Shown here piece after piece: positions 38,258-48,232 of a stretch of DNA of 64,000 bases. Under the pieces are notes generated by a model, which was not told where the DNA came from, did no database searches, and worked only from the letters and a program-made list of their open reading frames with translations. The DNA is taken from NCBI GenBank assembly GCA_900074885.1, contig FJUW01000040.1:434001-498000 (forward strand), in the 5' to 3' direction. A program made the position numbers and the translations under genes. Each line of letters starts with the position of its first letter. The stretch's first letter is position 1. Origin of the DNA: Rhynchosporium graminicola (Eukaryota; Ascomycota; Leotiomycetes; Helotiales; Ploettnerulaceae).

Positions 38258-39812
38258 CTAAGAGAGGTCCGTAGGATAATAGTTAGTATTTATAGCTAGC
38301 CGGTCTCGTATCGATATTCTCTATTAGAGGAAAGTAAGATCTGATCTATTATTTAAAAGTAAGATCTTCTTAGTAAGATAAGACTTCTTAGAGCGTAACT
38401 CTACTAATTCGGCGCTAAGAGAGGGTAGTAGTTTATTAGGAATAGTATCCTCTCTCTTAGTACTACGTATTAGAATAAAGTTTATTAGCTTATTAAACTC
38501 CGGAATACGTAGAGATTATAATACTAGCTCTAGTAGAAGGGTCGAAGATAAGTAAGGGACCTCTATAAGGAACTTATCTTATACGGAGATTAGTCTATCT
38601 ATAGTATCTTCTAGAGAGTTATTCTTTTCCTCTAAGTTTACTAATTATTATAAGAGAGAATAGATCAGATTCGAGTTATTTATAGAAGTAAGAGTACTTA
38701 GTAATTATACTTCTAGTAAGTTTCGCTTTTGTTTTCCTTTCCCTCTTAGTTAGTACTTTCTTAATAAGGTATTAATATTCTCTAGTATAAGAGATATTTA
38801 AGGTAAGGGAGAATATAATAGATTAAGTTCAGAAGTAGAGTAAGAAGAGTTAAGTCGAGTTCCCTTAGAATTAAAAGGGTCTCTAGTTTATTACTTAGGA
38901 GCTATAATAGTAGCTTAAAAAGAAGTATATTAGAGCTATTTTAGCGGCGATACGTAAAGGTTAAAGTTCTAGGGTATTTATTATACCTTCTTCAAAATCT
39001 GTCTATAATTCCTTTATATTAAGAGGGTTATTAAAGGAGCGTTAGCAAAGACCTCCTCTATTATACTATTTATAATAAGCTGAATTAAACCCTGATTTAT
39101 AGCTATCTGAGAGATCTCTAGAATCTTAGCTATTATAACGGGGTTGAGGTTAGGCTCATATTAATTACGCTATCTGGATCAAAAGATCATAATATTCAGC
39201 GCATACTGAATATGCTTAATACTATATATATAACTAACTATCACGTGACTATTATAATATCTCCCCTCTTAGTAAGCTCGCCCTCGAGCGCCTTAGGCTG
39301 AAGAATTACTATAACTACGCCGACTGATATACTATATTAAACCCCTAAGGGTTATAACGTCCTTACTGATACGAGAGATCTCGAAGTCGATAATATCACC
39401 TCTTATTAGCTTAACGTAAGTAGTTTAAACATATCACGTGCGTCTTAGTGCTCAGAGGTACCCGCAGGTTATAATATAGCATACTAGGCTCTGCGCTTTG
39501 CGCTAGGCCGACTCTACGCCATATGCGCCACGCGCTATATGCGCTACACGCCCCGTGCTTAGAGGTACTCTACTAGAAGACCGGTTGCGCTGAATATTCT
39601 GTAACGGGGTTAAGGTTAGGCTTATACTAACTACGCTATCTGGACCAAAAGATCATAATATTCAGCGCATGCTAAATATGCCTAATACCGTACATATACA
39701 ACCGACTATCACGTGACTATTACAGCTATATACGAGTAGTTATCGAATAACTAACTTAGTAGATAAGATATTATATTAAGCTATTTCTGGCTATCTTAAT
39801 CTTCTTATTTAA
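37949..39812 (-). pseudogene. Second copy of the family A gag region, interrupted by element E
   Basis: This is homologous to G1 from about 4,960 to 6,022, and therefore repeats sequence already present at about 35.1-37.7 kb. It runs up to the right LTR of X. It includes the duplicated piece at 38,072-38,257 and the miniature element at 39,134-39,724. Frames are broken. Confidence 0.78.
39134..39724 (-). mobile_element. 591-bp TRIM-like miniature LTR element (E)
   Basis: Terminal direct repeats at 39,134-39,256 (123 bp) and 39,600-39,724 (125 bp) have ends TGTAACGG...ATTACA, the left ones mutated to TATAACGG...ATTATA. The target duplication is GCTAT (39,129-39,133; 39,725-39,729). A polypurine tract complement (CTCCCCTCTTAG) follows the left LTR, giving minus orientation. 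The interior of about 343 bp has no coding capacity. It keeps GC-rich stretches (CGCCACGCGC-like), unlike its host. It fits a terminal-repeat retrotransposon in miniature. Confidence 0.85.
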
Positions 39813-40090
39813 TATAATAATATAAGACTTAAGGCAGTATACGAGTAAGGATAAAATAAGTAGGGAGGCTAAGAGCGATCTTATATAGTCTACTACTAAG
39901 GAAATAAGAAGATAAGGAAAGAAGAAGAAGAGAGATAGAGTATAAGGCACCTTATATATATATACTAGTACTAGTCCGATACTATATCGAGTCGGATAAT
40001 AGTTATACTAGGATACTTGTAATGCCTATGAACTTAGGCCCCGGTATCTATCCTTCTCCTCATGTAATATTCAGGTAAGCTATCGTTATA
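39813..40090 (-). repeat. LTR of gypsy family A (5' LTR of X)
   Basis: This 278-bp LTR has the 10-bp insertion shared with 16,017-16,296 and is followed by ACTTT, the probable right target duplication of X. It is the right edge of the transposon block. Confidence 0.85.
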
Positions 40091-40947
40091 ACTTTCTGAT
40101 TTATTCTATAGTATTTTCTATAAGCGATTTTTACTTTTTCTACTATAGTATTTTTTATACGTAACTTTTACTTTTTTTTATTATAAAAGCTCGATTTTTA
40201 TTATTTTAAAAAGTTTAAAAAGTATATTTTATTTATTTAGATCTTTGGTATTTTTTAATATATTTATATCCTTATAAAAAAAGCTTATTATTATTATTAA
40301 TTTACCTTAAGCGTATAAGGGCTCAGGTGCAGGTATACAGGTATGCAGGTGTAAGTATACAGGGGTCGAAGGTGGTGAGTGCAGACGCTATGCTCAATTA
40401 GGGCGGATCTAGTGTGCAGCGTTAGTCGGGGCCGGATAATTTTCCATTCATTCTTTCTTTGTATCAAGTATCGTATTGACTCGTCGAGCTGCCCGGCCTG
40501 CCCTGCTCTCACATCCTCTGAGGACCTCACCTCACGTCGGCCTCGATTCGCGACTCTCACTCGACTCAACATCCATCCGTCCATCCCATCTACATTTCCG
40601 TTCCTCAGCATTCCACTCCGTCTGAAGTGACGACGGGAGGACCTGCACCTGCCTCCTGCCACCACTTGCAGCTGCATCAGCCAACCCTGCCAACCTGGCC
40701 ATCTGATCCCCGTCCCCGTCCCCTTCCACAGAATTTGTACGACACCTGATCCAAATTTCCACGACCGCCCCACCGAGAACATGCGCCTCCAGAGGCATTC
40801 TACCAATCTGGCCGCGAAAAGACGATTGCCGGAGCTCTGATTACTTGAGAGCATCAGGACCGAAGGAAGACATCGTCCCTCCTTTGCTTTGCTTTGCTTT
40901 TCTCTCCTTTCCTTTCCTTTCTTTTCCTTTCCCTTCCCTCGGAATAG
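40091..40947. other. Boundary region and promoter of the cyclin gene
   Basis: Bases 40,091-40,300 are T/A-homopolymer rich, with two roughly 36-bp imperfect repeats (CTATAGTATTTT... at about 40,104 and 40,142). From about 40,310 composition becomes normal. Bases 40,880-40,940 are an almost pure CT tract just before the cyclin start, typical of fungal promoters. A long minus-strand frame here overlaps the cyclin gene and is not credible as a gene. Confidence 0.6.
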
Positions 40948-42048
40948 GTGTCTACTCCATTCGATCCAATTCAGCGTCGTGTTGGCTGTCGCGCCATGTC
41001 TTCCATACGATCTGCCAACGGTACATGTACAAGCAGACCGGCCGCCCTGCCTCCAGTCGAAAGCAAGCCCTGTGTACATGATTCTGCCGACACGTTCAGC
41101 TACATCCAGCCTCCTCGGCCCAATCCCGCAGCAGATACCGGCCTGGCAGTCAAGACCTGCGATGAGACTGACGGCTCTCTGCCACCGTCACCAAATAGCA
41201 TGGACGTCTTCACCATCGGCCCTGTCACTGCATTGAAACTGTTATGTGGAGGCATCGAAGCACTAGTCAGGGTGACTGGAGATGTTCCCCCCACACCGCC
41301 GCCGGCATTTACAACACCTCCTAATATGCGTGGCATGCAAGCCGAGAAGGAGAACATTGCCAGGAGCAATTCATACAAGAACTTTGCCGACTTGCACAAG
41401 CGTCCTAGATTATCGTCGAGTTCAAGTGGTGTATCTGAAGACATAGACGGTGTGAGCTTCAAGAAGGCACACATAGGCAGCTCGAAAATCGTCCCCACGC
41501 AGCCTTACATTGTCATAGGGGACAATGCAGAGCCTCTGAATATACAGCATGGTGCGATTACACGGAAATTCTACTCGAAGCATCCCCCTCCGATCTCTTT
41601 GGAAGACTACTTGATGCGCATACACAGATTCTGTCCGATGTCAACCGCAGTCTATCTGGCGACTAGCTACTACATCCACAAACTAGCTGTAGACGAGAGA
41701 GCAATTCCTGTTACACGGCGTAACTGCCACCGTCTACTTTTGGCAGGACTTCGTGTGGCGATGAAGGCACTTGAGGATCTTAGCTATCCCCATTCACGTT
41801 TTGCGAAAGTTGGAGGAGTCAGTGACAGCGAGCTTGCAAGACTTGAGATTAGCTTTTGCTTTCTCACAAACTTCGAATTTAAGACGAGTAAAGAGAAGTT
41901 ACTGGAGCACGCTATTAGTCTCAGGGAGATTTCGTCCCTCCAAGGAGCAATGCATTTTGTTCCGAGAATGCCGCTAAAGAACAAGAGGAGGCCGGTCGTC
42001 GCCCCTGGAGTCCAGGAGACGAAGCATGAGGTTACGGCGGATGCATAG
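40948..42048 (+). CDS. Pho80/Pcl-type cyclin (CDK regulatory subunit)
   Basis: This is a single-exon gene of 366 residues. The cyclin-box region of the Pho80 family spans residues about 204-311 (ITRKFYSKHPPPISLEDYL, then RFCPMSTAVYLATSYYIHKL and the FCFLTNFEF end). A conserved upstream block around residues 80-115 includes GDVPPTPPP. Such cyclins bind a Pho85-like kinase and steer it in phosphate, glycogen or polarity control. Which branch cannot be told from sequence alone. The N-terminal 70 residues are low-complexity and variable, so the second Met (residue 17, 40,996) could be the real start. A CT-rich promoter tract lies directly upstream. The gene is the first beyond the 40-kb RIP block, about 0.86 kb from it, so chromatin effects on its expression are possible. 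Confidence 0.85.
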   Translation: MSTPFDPIQRRVGCRAMSSIRSANGTCTSRPAALPPVESKPCVHDSADTFSYIQPPRPNPAADTGLAVKTCDETDGSLPPSPNSMDVFTIGPVTALKLLCGGIEALVRVTGDVPPTPPPAFTTPPNMRGMQAEKENIARSNSYKNFADLHKRPRLSSSSSGVSEDIDGVSFKKAHIGSSKIVPTQPYIVIGDNAEPLNIQHGAITRKFYSKHPPPISLEDYLMRIHRFCPMSTAVYLATSYYIHKLAVDERAIPVTRRNCHRLLLAGLRVAMKALEDLSYPHSRFAKVGGVSDSELARLEISFCFLTNFEFKTSKEKLLEHAISLREISSLQGAMHFVPRMPLKNKRRPVVAPGVQETKHEVTADA

Positions 42049-43113
42049 CAGAATACGAGATGTCCAGAAAAGCGCCTATACATTCGTGATATCACATGCC
42101 GGTATGTATCACGGATCTAAGGCTATATGGACGATCTGCTCTTGTTGAGCAGTATGATGGTTGCCTCTAGTGTGATGATGACCGCGCGGGAGTTCACGGG
42201 TATAGGACGAGAGAAAGGCGTACTCTCCGAATATCGTTGGGTGACGCACGTTTGATTGAGAGAGTTTGGAAACATTTGCAGCGTATGATTTGTTGATTTT
42301 GCATTGCATACATAAAGGCAGGATCAATCCCCGGAGTCAGGCGTTCATAAGGGAAGGTAGGAATTCCACCGCTCTGCCTATGGGCCAAGCGGTCTATGAA
42401 ACACCACGTAATTATGATCGCAAATAACACTTGGACTTGATTCCACTGATAGTACCAACTCGTGCCTACGCTCTACTTGTATTGCCCAGGGGAGCCAGCA
42501 CTTAGTGAGCTGTTCGGCAATAACACTCTACATCACGTGGAGCTTTCGAGCACTTGGAGGTTCTCGGAAGAGCGATATTACATTCCAGAACTTATCATGT
42601 TGATTGCCACATGTTTTTAAACTCCTAGTTCTCAATCCCTACCTAGCCATCCCAAGCCACATTTGTCTTTCAGTCAGGGCGCGCTTCAAGATCCCGTACC
42701 TAGGTATGTACCCATTCTATACGGCTCGTGCAGAAAACATATAACCCCGCTAGCCCCGCTGTCTCACGGATCATCCTACTGTATACTTTCGTACAGGGGA
42801 GAAAGATCAAAGATTATTCGTCTACGAATGCTCAGTGACCCAGATTTTACTGATTATGGAATGAAACGACTAACTCAAATCAGTTGATTTGTCAAACCCC
42901 TTATAAAGTGGAATTCTCTAGTACTCTGCACAGACGCCAAGTCTTTGATCTTTCGGCCATGCACGGAGATCAGTATTCTCAAACCTAGATCAAAGTGGGC
43001 AAGAGTCAAGTTCCCTCCAGCGCTCAACTCTCAGTAACGACGTTGAAGGCAGGAGAAAGTAAGGAGAGTGTTAGGTCCAGATAATTTTTTGGGGCCGCTT
43101 ATCGTACCTAGCT
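42049..43113. other. Intergenic region, cyclin 3' side to aminopeptidase promoter
   Basis: About 1.06 kb of normal composition. No conserved frame, RNA gene or repeat was seen. It holds the 3' flank of the cyclin gene and the promoter of the next gene. Confidence 0.6.
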
Positions 43114-44666
43114 ATGGCTGATTCCGACACTATCCTAGCTGGTAAATATCCAGCTAAAGCCCACGCCAAAGCAGTTGTGAAATGGATGAAAACAAAGAAT
43201 CCCAGTGTCAGCGGAGTTTTGTATCTCGAAGGGCAAAAAACTCGCATGATTGAAGATAACGATAGTGAGGCTCCATTCAGGTCAGTTTATTTCCTATTAT
43301 GCCTCAACGCAATACTTCAAGTCACTCAGGATCCTTGGACTAAACCAGCGCTCCAGACAACGAAGATATTTCTACTACTTGACCGGATGTCAACTTCCCG
43401 ATTCCTACTTCACATACGATATTGAAACCGACAAGTCAACCCTTTTCATCCCGCCCGTTGACTCCGAATCGGTCATCTGGTCAGGTCTTCCTCTCTCCGT
43501 TGATGAAGCCCTCTCCGCTTACGATGTCGACGCTGTCCGCACGACGAACGAAGTTGCCGCCGCTCTGGCGCAACCTAGCTCAGCATTATGGGCAATTGAG
43601 AATCAAGTTAGCGACCAAGTCTCTTTCCTAGAGTTCAACGAGAGGGATTTATCCCTGCTCAAGCTAGCAATCGAGGAGTGTCGGGTCTTCAAGGACGAGT
43701 ATGAGATCGCTATGATGAGGAAGGCAAATGATATCAGTACTATCGCTCATACGGCTGTTTTGAAAGCTGTCAAGACAGCCACTAACGAGCGGGAGCTTGA
43801 GGCTCTTTTCATACAGAAGTGTATTGCAAATGGAGCTCGGGAGCAGGCATATCATTCCATCGTTGCTAGTGGAACGGCGGGAGCTACTTTACATTATGTG
43901 AATAATGCTCAGCTATTGAAGGGGAAATTGAATCTGTTGCTGGATGCTGGTGGGGAGTATGACTGTTATGCTTCTGACATTGTAAGTTGTTGGTCTCTCT
44001 CACCTTCGTTGACTTGCTACTGACAACGAGCAGACCAGATCATTTCCAATCAACGGAAAGTTCACCACCGAGAGTAGGGCAATCTATGATATTGTCTTGA
44101 AGATGCAACTCGTCTGTATTGACATGCTCAAGGAGGGGGTCATCTGGGATGATGTCCACCTCCAGGCCCATGAAATCGCAATCGACGGCCTTCTTGAGCT
44201 CGGCATTCTCCAAGGTGCAAAAGAAGACATCCTAAAGACACGAACCAGCGTAGCTTTTTTCCCCCACGGCTTAGGTCACTACCTTGGTATGGACACTCAT
44301 GATACCGGCGGACACCCAAACTACGAGGACAAAGACACGATATTTCGCTATCTGAGAGTCAGAGGAGCTCTTCCAGCGGGCTCTATTATCACAGTTGAAC
44401 CAGGTGTAAGTACCTCACCTCAATCTCTATATGGTCAGCTTCTCTGACAGTGTAAGATCTACTTTTGCCGTTTTATCATCGAGCCATACTTGAGAGACCC
44501 TGTCCATGCTGCTTATATCAATCTTGATGTGCTGAACAGATATTGGGACGTTGGTGGCGTGAGAATTGAGGATAATTTGTTGATTACAAAGGACGGGTCG
44601 GAGAATTTGACGACGGCTGTTAAGGATGCGGCGGAAATGGAGAAACTCATCAATGGATCGGATTAA
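43114..44666 (+). CDS. pepP: Xaa-Pro aminopeptidase (M24B, PEPP type)
   Basis: Four exons are inferred: 43,114-43,280, 43,357-43,981, 44,034-44,405 and 44,457-44,666, with introns of 76, 52 and 51 bp. They give 457 residues, the usual size for fungal PEPP proteins. An N-terminal creatinase-like domain covers about residues 1-165. The C-terminal metallopeptidase domain has the dinuclear metal ligands: D252 and D263 ([20 protein letters not shown]), H346 in HGLGH, E386 in ITVEPG and E426 in VRIEDN. It should release an N-terminal residue before proline, in the cytosol (no signal peptide is seen). All splice joins restore conserved motifs, for example [13 protein letters not shown] and VEPG/IYFCRF. 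The gene appears intact. Confidence 0.93.
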
Positions 44667-45440
44667 GGGAGCATGCCATGTAGGAATACGCGACCCCCGG
44701 GTATTCGACCTAGGATTGCGGCAGATGAGCCCTGTTCAAGTTTCGCCGTTCAGAGCGGCCCCGAAACCTGTGACGTGAAGTGGCTGCCAGCAGTCGATTG
44801 TTGCTATACTCGAATATCTAGCGGTGAAAGAAGACAGAGAGCAGTTGTCCTTACGAATATAGTATGAGCTATATATTTTGACATCTCCCGCGACTCTCGA
44901 TCGTTGCCCGTGAAGGTCTCCACTGCCCATATTAGGTGCTTGACAGTGAATACTGTTAAAATTTCAAAGATGCGATAGTCTTGAGATACGATAGATATAT
45001 TGACACTTTGCCAGTTCTTCTTCAGCGACGCGATTTGGGAACATCTTCCTTCCAAAGTTATGACTCAGGTATAGTTATCGAAATGTTACATGACCTCCAG
45101 AATTACTCCAGGCAATGTCCTGTGACATTTTGATAGATTGAGTGCGGCTTGCAACCTTGGCTTGTATAAGCCAATTCTGCCTTTGCTGAAGACATCTATA
45201 GCTAGCCTCTCACACAGATTATCCCTACATGCATTCGCTGTTCATATACTGCCATGCGGCGACGTTCTACGACCGGGATTCAGGCCCAGCGCCTTTTCTG
45301 GACCACCTCATCGTAGCCCAATGAGTCTTAGAAACCGCGATCTCAGATCTGCAATAAGCGAATCTGCTGTCCATCCTCATACTCTCATATACAGCTCTAC
45401 GTCTTGATATACTAGTTTTGGGCTCTGACTCGGACCTCAT
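44667..45440. other. Intergenic region between convergent genes
   Basis: About 0.77 kb between the aminopeptidase and the 3' end of the Kre9-like gene on the other strand. Short chance frames only. No repeat or RNA gene was recognised. Confidence 0.6.
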
Positions 45441-46330
45441 TCAGTCTTTCCACCTATTCAAGTACCTCTCCATCTCATCAACGGGCGAAGATGCCGGGAC
45501 GGCCTACGAGATTTAGTGACCGGGTACTTCCAGTGAAGGAAAGGAACTTACAGTGTTAGCACGACTAGAAATGCTGTACGTGTTTGCCTGAGTGAGAGTC
45601 GTCACCTGGCTAGGGAGTGGCAAGAATGTGGAAGCAAATCGCACAGCAGAAGTCGGCCAGAGAGGTTCAAGGTTGGTAGCAGTAATCGCGGTAGGGGGAA
45701 CAGGCTGCATTGGTGCGTATTTCGTGTTCCCAATTTGCATACTGTAAGGAGTTGCCCAGGCCCCCTCGCCTACAGAGGTGCCAATAGGGTCTGCGTCCTG
45801 GGCCACTTTGTTGACACTTGGGGGGCCAGTACTTCCCGACACAGCTTTAACAGCTGCTGCGACGGTAGGATCGAAAGTACCAGTCATGCCCGTCAAGGTA
45901 AATCGATTCGAATAATTCCAAACAGTACCTCCCGCTGTAGCAACCGACAACATTCCAAGGAAGCTATATCATGTCAGTGAAACATGAACACTCTCCGCAG
46001 CCATTGAGAAGTTCCTTACTATGCATTGGTGCCCACACCTCCAGTGTTTACTGGGACTGTAACGCTTACAGACTTCCCCGCTGCGGCAAACGTAGAGGCT
46101 GAAAGTTGGTAGAGTTGCGTGGGAGCTGTATTGGAGCCAGTGAAGAGGAACAATGTGAATGAAGAGAGATCAGCCAAGGCTGGCGCATCTCCAGTCTCGG
46201 CCCATGCAACAGTGAAGGCAGTCCCACCCACGATAGACGCTCCAGCTGCTGGCGCTATGAACTTGACGTCTGCAGATACCAGGGAAACGTGGGCAAGGAG
46301 CAATGTATGGATGGTTAATAGACGCAGCAT
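45441..46330 (-). CDS. KRE9: Kre9/Knh1-family cell wall beta-1,6-glucan synthesis protein
   Basis: Three exons on the minus strand are inferred: 46,330-46,020, 45,963-45,552 and 45,503-45,441, with introns of 56 and 48 bp, giving 261 residues (yeast Kre9 is 276). I chose the Met at 46,330 because it gives a clean signal peptide (MLRLLTIHTLLLAHVSLVSA); a frame extension 14 codons upstream does not. The N-terminal Kre9/Knh1 domain begins at DVKFIAPAAGASIVGGT. The C-terminal family block shows PYSMQIGNTKYAPMQPVPP and PLWPTSAVRFASTFLPLPS. The last exon ends DEMERYLNRWKD, as in relatives. It is a secreted protein needed for beta-1,6-glucan assembly. It is divergently oriented to the CBS gene. Confidence 0.92.
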
Positions 46331-48135
46331 GTCGGGGGATTTGGAGAGGCAAATGAATCGAGTATATAGCAATCAATTCCTTCTCAGCTCCCCAAAAAGA
46401 GCGATTGGGCATGGGCGTTCCAGGTCGCTGGGCGTGTATTCCAGCTCGAGTGCAATTAATTGTTGCGATGCTGCAAAAAGCTGGTTTTGGGTCGAATGCA
46501 GTGGTTGGATTTGGGATTTGGATGATTCAACCCGAGGTAAGTGTAGGCGTGAATTTTCGGGACTGGGGAGGGGGAGGGGGAATCAATCACCACACGGGGA
46601 TTTCGAGATCTGATGTAAACTTCGGACCATTCGTTCCTTTCGTTCCTTTCGTTCCTTTCGTTCCTTTCGTACCTAAATAGTGTACCTTCCGTACCTATAC
46701 ATGTAGATATGAAGCTCGACGGGAATTGTTCAAATTTTGACTTTGACTACGTAGGTAGGTAGGTAGGTAGGCACGCAGGCAGGGTGCGTAGGTAGGTAAG
46801 CAGGGGTTCACGCAATGCAGCCACAGATACAGTACAGTACTACAGATGACGCTAGCTGGACAAGCTTAATTTCAGATAGATACCTACCTTACCTACCTAA
46901 GGTACCTAGGTACCTAGGTACAGTACCTCCCTTACAGGCAAAAGAATCGTCTGGTGACTATCAGCTGACGATTCCTACTTTGAATAGACCTCTTGATAGG
47001 GGATCACCAGGGGACGGACGGGTCTTTGATAGTTCTTTTTAAGGAAGACGATTCAAAATCGAACATCGTACTTTTAGGGGAATGAATGATTCAAGGGTTA
47101 GGAACGGCACTGAATAGCAGATGTGGGCCAAGGATTTAATTATCCCCCCTCGGTACCCTAGGTTATACGTGTAGCTATGCTTACTTAGTTAGAGTGTACT
47201 CTTGCTAAATCTACCGAATCTCGACGGCTCCTTTTGAGTATTAGTCACGTACGTAAGTTGGAGTTGATAAAGCTGGCGTTAATACCGAAGTTGAGGGTGC
47301 AACTGAGTGATTGATTGTTTGTTTCTACTCAAAGCATTCGATTAGGAAGGCCCGTCCGTCCTCTGTTGATTGCCTATTTGGAGGACTACTCAAACTCGGA
47401 AGCGTCCTTTGACCGTCCGTCTCTTGACCATTCCGTGCCATTCCGTGCCATTCGAAATACCCGAAATACCCCTCCCTCCCTGCCTTTGCCTCTAAGGTAG
47501 ACTAGGTACGGAAGTACCCGGATATACTAAGTACTTCCGTACTAGGTACAGCGCCAAAATACCTGGTACATGTGGAAAATAAGGTACAAAGTAGAGTCTG
47601 TGCGTTATTCTATAAGTATCTATAACAGGGAGTCGTTGTTACAAGGAGTGCTACCCAATGATAAAGCAATACTATCTACTCAAGTATATAGTTAGTCTAC
47701 TGGGGAAAATAGTCACAAAGTATCTAGAGTGCACGGCCTAGAATTATACATTATTTACCACCTGTACTAAGTACATTATTTGCCCCCTGTACTAAGTAGG
47801 TACACCTGCGGCACGACGTCGGGTACTTTACGGTTAAAAAATGGTTCGGCTTTTGAGCCGAAATTTCAAAAGTCACCGTCACCGCCCTCGAGCCACCCCC
47901 ACCCCACCCCGCCGCATACCATCGGGCTGCATTTGTCAGAGAAGCCGAAGAAATTCAATTTGTTCAAGAACTTGCCTACCTACCTACCTATCTACCTATC
48001 TATCTACACCCACACTTGACTTGACTAGATTTGCGTTTTGAGATTACACAACTTGTCTGATTAGACCTGACCTGACCTGACCTGACACTGGCATCGAACG
48101 AAGAACCGGGCACTCAACAAATATCATTACCCAAG

Positions 48136-48174
<39 letters not shown>

Positions 48175-48232
48175 CCTTGTTCCATCAATTCAGCATACAG
48201 CCAGCACCGTCTGCGATCTGCCATCAGCGATC
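46331..48232. promoter_or_regulatory. 1.9-kb divergent promoter region with microsatellites
   Basis: This lies between the Kre9-like gene (-) and cystathionine beta-synthase (+). It contains a 9-bp array (CGTTCCTTT, four copies, 46,632-46,667), TAGG arrays at about 46,751-46,771, and palindromic TACCTAGGTA clusters at about 46,881-46,926. Further on are CCTA/TCTA repeats at about 47,977-48,008, CCTGA repeats at about 48,066-48,086 and (CGA)12 at 48,138-48,173. No gene was found. Confidence 0.7.
48138..48173 (+). repeat. (CGA)12 trinucleotide repeat in the presumed 5' leader of the CBS gene
   Basis: Twelve perfect CGA units end 59 bp before the ATG at 48,233. The distance suggests it is transcribed into the 5' UTR. 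Confidence 0.9.

Larger units (their letters stand above)
16017..40090 (-). mobile_element. Ty3/gypsy family A element X: outer host of nested insertions
   Basis: The outer limits are set by LTRs at 16,017-16,296 and 39,813-40,090. Both carry the same roughly 10-bp insertion missing from other family A LTRs. The flanking 5-mers ACCTT (16,012-16,016) and ACTTT (40,091-40,095) differ by one C/T change and read as a RIP-altered target duplication. Internal parts are 16,297-17,087, 22,925-23,600, 30,412-35,939, 37,415-37,679 and 37,949-39,812, minus nested elements. A polypurine tract next to the left LTR puts the element on the minus strand. gag occurs twice, so this is a recombined copy rather than a simple element. 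Confidence 0.8.

Noticed and set aside
1..40090. Possible CRISPR-like or satellite array because of the many direct repeats
   Set aside because: The repeats are explained by LTRs, nested gypsy/copia copies and a few short tandem duplications. There is no regular repeat-spacer pattern.
40297..41079. 260-codon minus-strand frame overlapping the cyclin promoter and 5' end
   Set aside because: It is antisense to the cyclin CDS and a CT-rich promoter tract, which creates a Lys/Glu-rich low-complexity stretch. No domain is visible.
46119..46613. 164-codon plus-strand frame over the Kre9-like gene
   Set aside because: It is antisense to exon 1 of the Kre9-like gene, which has clear family motifs and a signal peptide.
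46751..46800. TAGG array as a possible interstitial telomere
   Set aside because: The unit is TAGG, not TTAGGG, and no telomere-associated sequence adjoins it.
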